Origin: Cyathus striatus
Taxonomy: Eukaryota > Basidiomycota > Agaricomycetes > Agaricales > Nidulariaceae
DNA length: 64,000 bases
Direction: 5' to 3'
Assembly (NCBI GenBank): GCA_025738555.1
Contig: JAOVFP010000001.1
Coordinates: forward strand, 5,208,001 to 5,272,000
Positions 12,060-24,101 of this stretch are shown here, in pieces; positions within the stretch are counted from its first letter, which is position 1; each line of letters begins with the position of its first letter. The notes under the pieces were generated by a model, which made no database searches, was not told the origin of the DNA, and saw nothing but the letters and a program-made list of their open reading frames with translations. The translations under genes were made by a program, and so were the position numbers.

Positions 12060-15000
12060 TTACTCAGGTAAATTCCACATGTAAGACTTTCCAGTTTCCT
12101 CGCCATGACATAAAGTCTCCCTACGAAAGGGTTAGTTCTAGTCATGTAAAATAAACAAGTACTATACCCTTGAAATTTGACTGCAGTTACGCTGGGTGGT
12201 CGACTCTGGCTCTTTCCTGCTAATCTAACTTTGAGGGCTTTAATCGTAACGAACTCCCACTGGGCCTTTTGTCCCTCTGGCGTTCCATCCGCAGTCCATG
12301 TTCTTAAAGTAATCGTTCCATCGGCGCCACCTGTAGCAAGAACCCCAAGTCTAGAATATTCGCGCTCGTGGAAGGCCATACAGGTGATAGTGGGAACCAA
12401 GGACGAATAAGAAGGCGTTGTAGTTAAATCCAGAGTAGTTATTAATCTAGCGTTGATAGTGTGAAGATAGAGTTTTGTATGGGAACACGTAGCAATATAT
12501 CCCTGAAAATCATTGAAGATCAACATATTATCCGTTATACAGAAAACATACCGTGCTCTCATTTATTGCAACCAGATTGACTGAGGTCGCCTCACCACCG
12601 TCTCCATGCGTTATTGAACGTATGTAAGCACCACGATTTAGATCCCATATTGCGGCGCTTCCATCTTTTGATCCACTAACTACTAACGACCACGTTCGGG
12701 ACGCAGTCACCGAGACAACTTCATCCGTGTGTACTCGCATAATGTGTGATAAAGATAGATGGGGGGCATTAGAACCACTTCCAGCATGAGGTCTGGAATA
12801 TTTCCAGAGTCTCACAGCATAATCGCTCGAGCCAGTGACAAGTGCTGTAGGGTCGGCAAAAGCGGCGCAAGTACAAAATGCATCCTCTATAGTTTCAACA
12901 ACCTATCGCAATTAAAGTCAAACTTAAATAAAGTATGGTCACAGATAATCTAACCTTGTTGTCCACCACAACTAGCAGCTCGCCATCATTTGGTTTCCAT
13001 TTTATGTGCTCGTAAGGAAACATAGGGACATAAACGAGGCCTTCAGGGCATGGTATCAATTTGTCTGAATATCCATCGAGGACGAGCTCGCGAACGGGTG
13101 TATCTGAACCAAGATCTAACATTAAGAAAGTACATTAACGTTCGTTTACAGGGCAGAGAAAAATTGACAGCACCTTTAAAACATCGGCTGCCTTGGGTAA
13201 GTAGGTGCGCATCTTCTTCAATACCATGAAGTGTGCCCAGAGGAAGGCTTATCAGTCCATGGTTGAAACGTTCAGGATGAGGAGTAGTGAAAAGCTTTCG
13301 AGGTGTTTGGCCGACTATATGCGTGGAATAAAGCTTAAGCAACAACCTTACACGTCTGTTTAGGTCTTACAGTTATGAATAATTCCTACTGTCGCTTCGC
13401 GTTCCAAATCGTCCTTTATAGCGTCAAGGTCTGAAATATATACAAATTAAATACGTGAAAAACTGAATGAAATAGTAACACACCGATAGAACCCTCGTAC
13501 GACAAAGGATGAAAACAGTTTAATGACGCTGCATCGCGTTGCTTGCACCCCCAAATAAGATCAATCCACGCAGGAAGTTGCTCGCTGACATAATCGCTTT
13601 CCAGCGCCTTCGAATATGCTTTAGAATGACGCAAGCAAGAAAGAAAAGCAAAGTTTGAACTAACCTTTCTATTCAGCGTAATGAATAGCAAAGGGTCGTC
13701 CCGTGCCCAAGGAGGCAATTTCACATGGTTAATCTGTTCTCCGCTTGATTGTTTACCAAAGTCAAGATTCGCAGAGTTTTCAAGAAACCTAAACAAATTA
13801 TATGTCAATAAATGACAAGTTAACTCGAAAAGTAATATTTACTCCGGACAAGTATAAAATTCGGGGATAAGTTCCCGCACATCGCCTCGAGGGTCCTGAG
13901 CAGCTGAATCATACGCTCTCGCCATGTCACTATAAGTAAGAAAACATAAGATAAGTAAAAATGCGAGAAAAAATTGTGTACCTAAACAGTCGATCAGGAA
14001 GATCCCAATCTCCTCCCTGAAGTGTTTTAAACATGTTGGTGTACGGCGCCATTCTGATCAAAAAATGGCAAACAATCATAGACGAGCTAAAGTGGGTTCC
14101 GTAGTGAAATGGTTGTTCGCCAACGCTCTCCAGATTGCTATATCGAGCTTCAGCTGCCTCTCGCCGAACAGCTGTCAATGCGCCCATCGGCTTTGTGAGA
14201 CTAAAAACACGTTCAGTATCTATGATTAGATAATAGCAACAACCTTACTCTCTGTAAGAGTCTGGCGAAGTAAGGTCTAATGTTTGCGATGTATAGTCCT
14301 TCAAAACCCATGCTATAGTGACTTTAGTACATGTATTACGAATAACAGAGTCAAACACCAACGGAAAACCGGATATTGTGTTGCGTCGCTCGGTGTCCTA
14401 CCAGATATTTGGTTTAGGAGACTGAGATATGTGAACTGAAAAGTAGTCAGAACAAATTACGAATGGCATTTAAAGCCCTCTACTTACATTACTAATCTCG
14501 CGTGCTTGCCATTTTCTGGTAGCCGTCGGTAACTCATCTTCTCTCCATCCAGTTAAAGGCTTCGAGTTCATGCGACCAAATATCGGAGTTCTAAGAACAC
14601 TCCCATTTGTTTGAGCTTCCGGATTGCGTTGAATGATTGTAGATAACCGATGGTCAATGTCGTTTCGTTTCTTCTTGTCAAGAAAAACAATCAACAAGGA
14701 ACGACTATCTTTAAAATATACCTCAAGTCTATAATGTATTAGTACCATTCGTAACGTATAGAAAGTATTTCACTTACGCAACGTCACGAAATAAGAACTT
14801 TTTGTTACTGTACGCAGCAATTTGGTTATGGGGCCTAGAGTGAACACATTACCAAGCTAATCCCAGTTCAATCTTCAAATAAACATACCATCGCTGTGCC
14901 CTCTGAGGCCCGTCGAGCTCAACTGTGCTACCCGGGACGAACAAAAGACTTTTGGGCGCGTCATGCGCGTCTATAACTTCACCATCACTATTCTCTACAA

Positions 15001-18000
15001 CGCCATCCAGCATGTAAACATGCGTTCGGCCAATGATGAGAAGTCCAGCTGCTCGAAAAAATATGTTAGGAAGAAACTTTTATAGAAGTAACTTTCGTAC
15101 GTGATGAATCGACCCCCACCACTCTGGCTACTGTTCCCACCGCCTCGATTACATCCCCAGGTTCCAGTTCATGTCGTATACGCCGAAGCTTATCATCCAC
15201 GATATCTTCTGCAAGTTGTCGATCTATCCTTTGCGTTAGCATCTGTGAGGCGTATCCACTCTAGACTACTTACCATCTATCTCGGTTGATGCAATCTCAT
15301 AGTTATCAGCCCAAGGAGGCACCTCGGGTTGACGAATGGATTGGGTATCGGACTCTGGTGCCTCTACATTTCGAATATTCAGCCCTTGCAAATCAATCCT
15401 AGAGCTAGCGGCCTTGTCGTTCTGTGGTTCCATTTTCTTTCTACGCAACGTCCAGAACGAATAGAAATATCCGCCAAAGAAATACATACCGAATTCGATA
15501 GGGGCCTTCAGTCTCGTCTAAACGCCACAGGCGTACCTCTTGCTCGGGCCACAACCCCCGCTCCGACGAGAGTAAATTCGTCCAGTCCTGTAGCCGAGCG
15601 ACTTGTCTCCGCTGCTCTCTCCTGCAATTTATTTAACACAAAAAATCTGGATTAAGGAAATAACAAACGTACAAATCTAAAAGATTCTTTCTCAACCTCT
15701 TCCGCTCTGAATCCTGAATCGTTTTGCGCCATTCCTCAATCCGCGTAATGGACTTCATAACTGTCCTCTCGCTAACTTGCATACTAAAGCTGGCCGACGC
15801 AATGCGCTGCCGCACAGTACGATTATCTGCAACGAGTGTGGGATCGATCTCTATGCTCCCTACCGATGGATGAAGAATAGATTCAGCACTCTGAATTGTT
15901 TCAAGGATCTAATATCACATTATGAACCGAGTCTTAGCTTCAAGATGTAGCTATGAAACAACGTACCTCTCGCTTCTGATGGCCAGAGACAGCGTCATCC
16001 AAAGCAAGTGCCAAACCAAGATGCGTAAGCCTCTCCAATATGCGAGTAGTCCAGCTATTGACTGTAGCAACCAAGGTAATTTTCGACACAAAGTTTCGAT
16101 ACGAATCAACGAAAATCTGCGTCGATTGATGTGACTTAAACAACTGTCTAAATGTCGCGCTAGAAGAATGTAAACTCATAAAGTCTTCGACTAGAACATC
16201 GATCACAGATTCCGTCGACCAGCCATACTGCGATTCTGAGACAAATTAGCAACGTAGCAGACCAGGAAAGATCGAAGTAATGCTACCTTGTTCCTCTGAC
16301 AAGTGACCACTATTAGCCACGTTGATCAAACCACTCTGCAAAGCAGACAGAATAGTAGGAAATATAGAAGAGCACGTCACAGTTAGTCCATCACTGGAAG
16401 GAGACATCTTCTCCCCAAACCGACCAAAGAGAATGTTAAACGCAGCCTCATTTACAGATAAATCCCACGAATGAGGCAAAACCGTCTTCAAGATGGTCCA
16501 TCCACTGACAAGTTCAAACTTTCTAATAAAGGAAGTTGAATGACCGATAGCAGTTCCAATGAGAATTAATATCTGCGTTGCCACAGAGGTGGATGGTCTT
16601 TCACCAAGAAGAAGCAAGCAAATCCGGGGTATCGGCAGTGCTGAGATGAATTTTGTGTAATACGCCTTAGAAGCAAGAGTAATGATCAATAACTCGAGCA
16701 CTTGCTCAGCCTTTTCTTGACGTTTCGGATCATAGCGCGAGATAATGGAAGACGGAGAACTAACCACATTTTCATCTTGTGTATCCTTATCAACAATTGC
16801 TCCAACAAAAAACAAGCTTTACGAACCTTCACCATGCAGACCAGCCGCAAGATAAGCAACAACAGGCTTTATTGCACCCTCCTTTGAAAAATCCGCCATG
16901 CAAGCCGCTTTCAAAGCTTCCAAAAGAACCGGAACAGATTCCTGACTATAACAATCCACCTGCAACGCAAGCAAGAACTTGCGCACAAGTCCTAATTTCG
17001 ACAGCCGTTGTCGGACATTAAAAACGTTGTACCGACTCGTCTGTAGTAAAGTGACAAAATGTTCTAAGTGCACACGCTGGATTTCGTTTTTCGTTCGGGC
17101 CCAAAGCTCGAAATCAAGTGCGATAGCTTTGTAACCCACCATATTGACAACGGTTGAATGCCTGAGATATGTTAGAAAGGCTATTTCCACGAAATGAAGA
17201 CTTACTCGGGAGAGCGGAAGTCAAGTCCAAGGAACTCGAATAACGTTTCAAAGCAAGTTAAATTGATCAGTTGCGCTCTGGAACGGAGAATGTCCGCCAA
17301 TATGTCATATCCACCTGAAAGCAATATAAGTCATAAAAACAAATACAATATTCAACACATACGAAGGCGTTCCATATCCTCAGAATTTTGCCAATTATTC
17401 CTCAACCCGTCCGTGAGGATACTAATAGCTCTTGAAACCTCATGGGAAGTCTACAATGTTGATTTGAGATATGCGTACAATCACAACGAATAAATCACTC
17501 ACATTCGCAAGCTGTACAATTCTCAACGGAACTGCAGCTCCACCAATCCTCCAGAGGGCAGTATCAAGCGAAACAGCCTTCACCGTAAACACATCTCCAT
17601 AAAGCTCCAGCTTCCCACTAAATTTCGTATCAATCGTTGTCCCATGACCAGATTGCATAGAATGTGCAGCACTAAATGAGAATATAATAGTATTTTCTGG
17701 TATACCCAAACCGTACTTGACAGCTTTCATAATAGGTAAGCTGTCCACAGATCCACGAGGTTTGGTAGTGAAATTTGATAGGAACATGCTTAGTGAAGTA
17801 GATGCTTCGTAAGTGAGGAATTTTACAAATGCGGGATCCTGAAAATTTCCAGAATAACGAGGTCCGAGGTGATGAATGAGTCGTGGTAGATCGTCAGCTA
17901 ATAAAAGTTAGCATTGTATTTCAGTGTAAAAACACGACTCACCAAGTGGAAGAGCAATTAAATATGCGGAAGCAAGACACCAACTAAGTTGCGAATCCGT

Positions 18001-19643
18001 AGAAGCATCTCCAACGGTGTATGTTCCCTTTAGCGACACCGACTCTTGCCTCGGGTATTGCAAGTTTAAACCCTCGATAAAGACGCCATCCAGAAATAGC
18101 CCTGGAATACATTTAGTCCGAAAACCAAATAAAATACAAAAAACTCACGGATGCTAGGATTAGACGATCTATGAGGGTAATGAATAAGTGACACATGAGT
18201 CCATCTCGACTTTCTGATTCCCTGCTTCATAAAGACGTGTGACTCCTCGTTCCCAATCGTAAACAACTCCAATTTCCCATCAGTCCGTATAACAAGCTTA
18301 AAAACTCCCCCAGTTCCAAGTCGCACGGAGAACAACTCATGCGGCGATTTTTTTGGCAAAGCAGCCAACCATATCCAAGTCTACACAACCCTCGTCAAAG
18401 CCCATTAATAAATTATGAACAAAAATACACACCATAAACGTAAACCCATGAGGCGGCAACCCACGGACATTCTCCTCCGTCAAAACAACAGCAGCAGGCG
18501 CCTCCAATGAAAAATGTTGTAACCAACGCGACTTCATTCCAAACCTGATGATATCCAACACCTCAGGGTCAAGCGTGCCATCACCCCGCACAGCCTTCTG
18601 CATAATCGGTCTCACCTCCACGGTCGTAGCGCCGACATCCAATATCCGCCTCAACAACTTCTGTAATACATATCTCTCTTTCTCCGATACGGACGCATCA
18701 TTCCGTGTCTCGTAGAAGCGGTTGAACACGGGCTTGACGAGGCTCAGGCTACTAAGAACCGCCTGGTTCCGATGCCCGACGTACGAGAGCGATTCGAATA
18801 GCTTGTATACCGCGTACCGTAGTGAATCGTTGTTAGCTGTCACTCGCGGCGCGAGTGTCCATAGAATATGTATAGGTTCTGGTTGGTGGATTGTACCCAG
18901 ACGCGTTCCCGACTCTAAGAACCTCATGTCGATATCTTCTTGCTTGGCCCCACGTAGCCCAGAGAAGATACCTGAGATAGAAAAGTCGTGTATCGCGAGT
19001 GAGAGAAGGAACCCGAGTGTCTCCTCCGACGTTCGTCTATGCGCGACCAGTCCGCGCAGGGCAAACGCAAGAGACTCATAGCCAACGCGATCCTACGTAC
19101 ATTCAGCACACCATAACACAGAGAAAGAAGAATAGAATGCACCCGAAAGTACTCCAAGTTCTCCTGATGCTCATACATCGTCTCAGACAGGATCATAAAT
19201 ACCAACCGTGCACTTCCCAATGTCTCCTCGACCTTCTCCTCCTCAGGCACCCCAGAACCCTCCCCATCCTCCATATCATAAATCGTCGAAAGAACACTCA
19301 TAAGCACCAAAAACCCATCCATCTCCCTAAACACATCCTTCGTACAACTATCCTGGAGCACAATCCGATGGATCTCAGTCAAAACCTAGCCAGTGACCGC
19401 CATAAACAAACCCCGCATCCCAAATCTCCAAAAAAGCCAAGAACTCACCTCAAAGCTCACTTTAGCATTCTCCGCATGCTTCAGATTCTCGACCGAATTG
19501 CGCATCACCTCGATCAACACGTCTCTCGCGAAATCCTCCGGGGACTGATCGTCATCCTCATGAGCAGGCAGCACCTCAAGCGTCGCCGAGCTCGGAGACA
19601 GGTCAAATTTTGCTCGAATGGGAGTAAGAAGGGTCCGTAACAT
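12060..19643 (-). CDS. BEACH-domain/WD40 protein (Bph1/LYST/neurobeachin-type)
   Basis: Thirty exons, all joined in consistent phase, give 2024 aa, close to the length of yeast Bph1. The ends are exon 1 at 19449-19643 (ATG 19643) and the last exon at 12060-12120. Order of domains: helical N-terminal region; a concanavalin-like segment around residues 355-470 ([22 protein letters not shown]); PH-BEACH about 1140-1350 ([15 protein letters not shown]); BEACH about 1410-1700 ([20 protein letters not shown] is its typical entry, with [20 protein letters not shown] and [13 protein letters not shown] further on); and WD repeats about 1776-2024 ([29 protein letters not shown]). Proteins of this family act in membrane traffic, vesicle size control and cell-wall or secretion processes; the specific role here is unknown. 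Exons 17, 19, 20 and 25 are only 57-73 nt. The final splice (exon 29 ends at 12168) is needed to reach the conserved end [14 protein letters not shown]. Confidence 0.93.
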
Positions 19644-19839
19644 CTTTTCAAGTGGTAGATTTCTTTCAGTAATGGTGAGCTGTCATGTCGTGGGTGAAGT
19701 CTGAGATGAAACTGTTGGCTGAACTGTGCGAGGCTGGGCAGACGCGAGGTATAATTCTGATCACGTGCACTTATTTTCGGCCACTAGATGAAATGGCGAA
19801 CATTCCACAATTTGACTTCGTCTATCTCTCTACTTCTAT

Positions 19840-20612
19840 CTACTTCCAATTCTCAGTTATCGCATCCTTCACATTTCCCTGCGCAATTCCCGGATACGCT
19901 CTATACAAATTCCACCTCCTCAAATCCACCGCCTTATCTCCAATCCTCTCCACAAACTCATCAACATCATCCAGATTCAAAAACTCTACTTCCATCAGCG
20001 TAAATCCACACCAACAGAACAAAATCTCACCATGAACAGCAAGATACCCAGGCGCCTTCCACTCCCCCGTACTCAACCCACTTCTCCCAGCATCCCAAAC
20101 CAGAACCAATCTTGATCTAACCCACCCCTCGCCTCCCCCAACAGCCCCCGCCCAGCTCACCGCCTCCTCCCTCCCCGCAAACTCCACGCCATGCGTAACA
20201 ACAACCCTACTCGGATCTCTCTCCTCAAACGAACTACTCATCGCCGACGCTCCGGAATCATAAACCACCTCCCCAGTTCTCCGATCAAGAACCTCAAGCC
20301 TCTTGATCAACTGTGCCTCGCGGATACTCCTTTCCACTCTCAACCGCGTATAAACGTCCTTTTCAAACGTGGAGGTATCGTCGATTTCGTATAAGGCAGC
20401 CCAGGAAGGTTTCTTCCCATCCGCGGCGGAGAACCGAGCTCCAGATAAGAATTCTTTAAGAATGTGCATTCGCGCCGGTACGTGTTCATTGTCGTACCAA
20501 TCTACATCCTTAGCACAGGGGTAAATTCAAAGTGAAGATAAGCACCTTGAAATTCCTCCAATCCAACCTCCGTTCCCGGCTCAGAAAAAACAGCTAAAAA
20601 AGCAGGTGGCAT
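19840..20612 (-). CDS. EthD-domain-like protein
   Basis: Two exons, 20546-20612 (ATG 20612) and 19840-20501, are separated by a 44-bp intron and give 242 aa. The N-terminus MPPAFLAVFSEPG followed by F-DWYDNEHVPARM is the typical EthD/dimeric alpha-beta-barrel entry seen in many basidiomycete proteins, where D-W-Y-x-x-E-H is the conserved core. The C-terminal half repeats the same kind of ending (RRWNLYRAYPGIA), as expected if the protein contains two barrel halves. Enzymatic function is not known for most fungal members. It starts upstream of, and in the same direction as, the BEACH gene; only 196 bp separate its stop from that gene's start. Confidence 0.8.
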
Positions 20613-21059
20613 TGATGGGTAACAGACTCAAAGTTGGATGCACTTTGTAAGACATCTTCTGTATTTATACCACTTCCCTATCCGGTATGTTCGCAACGGC
20701 GAACAAATAATTTCCGATCCGAAGTGACGATAAGATCCGCTATTCGCCATAAGAACCTAGAAGAACAAGATAAGATCTTTCTATCTTTCCCTCGCTATCG
20801 GTGTACAAGAAATGCAAAGTCCATCGTCAATCATCTACATACAAAAAGTGATAAAACCACAAAACTAGAGGTCTATCAACAAGAAGAGTAGTACAGTAGT
20901 CTACAAGCTCCATTACCGAGCAACATCAGCATTACATCAATCCTCCAAAAATCAATGTATGTACATACAACAAAAAAATCCACAATCGCACCATCGTACA
21001 TGTTCATACCAATATATATCCCCTTCCTCACGGAGACAACCGTTCATATCAAGTCGAGC
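20613..21059. other. Intergenic, promoter side of the EthD-like gene
   Basis: No coding signal was supported. It contains the presumed promoter of the minus-strand EthD-like gene and the 3' UTR of the carrier gene. Confidence 0.45.
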
Positions 21060-22651
21060 TCAAACGAAAGTGTACCCCTTCTCCCTCGATACATCCACCA
21101 AATTCTTCAATTGCTCAAACGTCAAAAAGATCAAAATGGTCGTAGGCTGCAACCTCGTCCACGCGGGGACCCATCCCTTAAACATGAACATCACGCCTTC
21201 GTTCTTGAGCGAGTTGCGTATGACTCCGAGGGTGGACTGTGCAATCGTCAGATAGGATGAGAGGAAGGAAAAGGAAAAGGACTTACACTTGATCCTGGGC
21301 CGGACGCATTCATAATTCGGCTCTGCGACGGTATAAGTAACATTACTCCGTAAGAAGGAAAAAGGAAGCATACCTTAAGTACATCAGCAGGCGAACAAAC
21401 AGTCGTCGCAACCGTTCCCTATACCCCATCAGCATCTTCTTCCTATCAACCAAACAAAAAGGCACTCACAGCAGCAAAACTGGCAGTAAAATGACAGACA
21501 ATGTTATCCTTGAAATACGGCGTCTTCAGCAGTTCTGCTTTGAAAAAGTCGTATCTGACCGTTGTCAGTCTTAGAACAAGAATAGAAGAAGGGACTCACG
21601 AAGCAAGCTGACTTGCATTCATCAAGACCGCACGAAAGACGTTGGGACCTATTCCACGAGCGAGAGACGACACTCCCTCCTCTCTAACCATCTGTCATAT
21701 ATCAATCAGTAAGCAGCCCAAACTCCACTATCAAGTGATCGTCGCAGGTTGCGAGGCGCAACACAAAGTATCACAACAAAGCAATGGAACAAGGATCGCC
21801 ACCCTCCCAGCACGGAGAGCCGCAAGCGCACGAGCACAAAATGCATCAGGCACCTGATCGCACCTGATCTCCACATCTACCCCGCATACGTCACCCCCAT
21901 ATCCCCGGAAGAACAACTCACCCTGAACAAAGCATCAAAGCAATGCTTGTAATTGAACCTCTTCTCTGGCGGTTTTGCGAAATCGCCCTGCATGCGCACC
22001 ATCACGATCTCTGTCTCTCTATCAGTCTCATCGCCGGAAAGAAAGAAAGGGGAGGAACGCACCTCCAGGATTGCCAATGAGCCCCGCAATTCCACCAGCT
22101 GATCAGACACGCGGTGGATATCAACGTCGACGTAATGGTGCGATGTTAGGAAGACTCACCCATGCTTCCAGCCAGGCCGAGTTTCCAAGCAGGCGCATCT
22201 TTCCCCGCACCTACGATCTTCTTGCTCTCATCGTATGCCCAAAATCTACACACGGAGTACGACATCTGGCGCATCCACGTTCCAGAGATTCCATCAAAGA
22301 GTCCTCGTAGGCCTGGTAGTGCAATTAGATGTCATTTAGGGGTAGCGAGAGAGAGATGTAAGAACGGACCAGCGGTTCTAACGGTCTTCTTTATACTCTC
22401 TACCATACGTTTATCGCCGGAGGCTTGTAATCGAACTTTCGTTAGATCCAAGGGGCTGTATTTCTGTCGATAAGTGCTAAAATGAAAAAGTGAATGAAGA
22501 ACATACTGAGTAATAGAAGCAGCTATTGTCGCAGCGACACCTAATACAACGTTAACCCCTACACAAACAGCCAGCTAAACCCCTCACCTCCTAGCCAGAA
22601 AGGGTAGGGCTGCTTTTTGAGAGGGGGCGGGGGAGGGACAGCAGCAGACAT
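21060..22651 (-). CDS. Mitochondrial dicarboxylate carrier (DIC1-like)
   Basis: A multi-exon gene starting at ATG 22651 (MSAAVPPPPLKK); exon 1 is 22588-22651 and the stop is at 21060-21062. Mitochondrial carrier signatures are visible in order: SPLDLTKVRLQA in the first repeat, EIVMVRMQGDFAKPP in the second, and CSPADVLKSRIMNASG in the third, followed by FMFKGWVPAWTRLQPTT. The third-repeat signature and this ending match yeast Dic1 (TVCSPADV, FMFRGW-P-FTRL) much better than citrate or ADP/ATP carriers. DIC exchanges malate or succinate for phosphate across the inner membrane. One oddity: a 30-nt segment with GT..AG ends near exon 2 is in frame and may be either coding or an unusually short intron. 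Confidence 0.85.
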
Positions 22652-24101
22652 GGTAAATGGGAAAGTGAGGGTGGGGGTGGGGATAAGCAAGCAAGTAAGT
22701 GGGGCACGCTGGGGATTATCAAGAGAGGAAAGCTAAGCGATGGACGTGAGGCTGGGTTTATAAGTGACAGTGTGAACAAAGTGGATGATCGTGTAGGAAG
22801 AAGAGAATAGAAGCCAGCTGAGAGCGGGAACTGGAAGAAACCTTTCCTTGTAGCGGATGCGCACGGATTCAATACTCCCGCTTTCGCTGGACCACTCGCT
22901 GCCTCTTGATTCCCTCAACAAGCAAATGCCTCGTCCTCGGCGTGTTGTTCCGAGTGATGAGAGGACAAGGGGCGTGCAGGGGGAAACTAAACAGGTACTA
23001 CAACTTCATCATTCACCAACACAGCTGATTCAGTGACGTGACCCGTGACACCCTCTAAAGGCATAGCACACAACTAATCATTCTCAACCCTCCCACATCC
23101 CATGAGACCAAAAATTCAATATATTCCATCTCACATACCCGGCATTTTCCCAAACAATTATCCATCCTCCGTATCATCCCGAATGCATCCCAAAAACGAA
23201 TCAAAATCCTCATCGATGGTGGACTAAAGCAAAGAGTCCCCGGCAATACCATTCACATCCTTCCCAAAAATAGGTGCGACGTGGAAAGTGCATGGCTTCA
23301 AGGTCCGGCAGGGCCGTAGTGACGCTCAACAGCCTATAGATGAGCGAAATGAGAAGAACTTCTGCTGGGCATTTGATATTTCGCCGCCAATGAAAGGATC
23401 AGCGGGGTATACACGGAACGCTCCCCCTCCGACTGGACTAATAGAACCAGCTGCCAGCCAATCATCGCAATCATGGTATGGAACACAGACAGCCAGTAGC
23501 CTTCCAAAGCTACCCAGCGGCAGCATTCCAAGCGCTAGTATCTCCTGATGACATGGCAAACCAAGCTTCAGAAGACGCACTTTTAAAGTCTAGGAGAAGC
23601 AATCTTACCTATCACTAAGAATCCTCCCAAGAAAGGCATTTACTTCCGCCTTAAGCAAAGCTTGAGTAGTCACAGAACAGAAGCAGTCATTTCACAGGTA
23701 GAGGTGCGAATACAAAACCAGAACAGTATAGTCTGGGGAAACACGCAGGATATAAAAACTCGTTCATGATGGTTGGATTATAAGAGCGTAAATACGCATC
23801 CATACACCGCTTCAGCTGCCAGCAGGAAAATTGTCGAAAACTGGAGAGATCAACCTGTCATCACGCGGAACTAGACTACGCGCTCCAGGTGCCGAGTACA
23901 GTCCCGACACTTTACCGACTTGGACTCCGGAGTCACCTAGAGGCTCCTAGAGTATACAAAGGGTATGTACTTCTTACTTCAACTTTTCAACTACACCGCC
24001 TTATACTTACACAGGCACCCCATCTATCCAAATATTAAATCATATTGATACATTATAAAAGTCAATGAGCGTGTATGTACCAGTCTAAATAGTCCAATGC
24101 T
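22652..24101. other. Intergenic, no supported gene
   Basis: Presumed promoter of the carrier plus 3' flank of the protease. Opposed open frames around 23288-23580 have no recognisable motif or intron logic, so they are not called. A T/C-rich tract (on the minus strand) lies just upstream of the carrier start. Confidence 0.45.

Noticed and set aside
23055..23580. Opposed ORFs between carrier and protease
   Set aside because: No recognisable motif; both strands are open by chance in a GC-moderate block.
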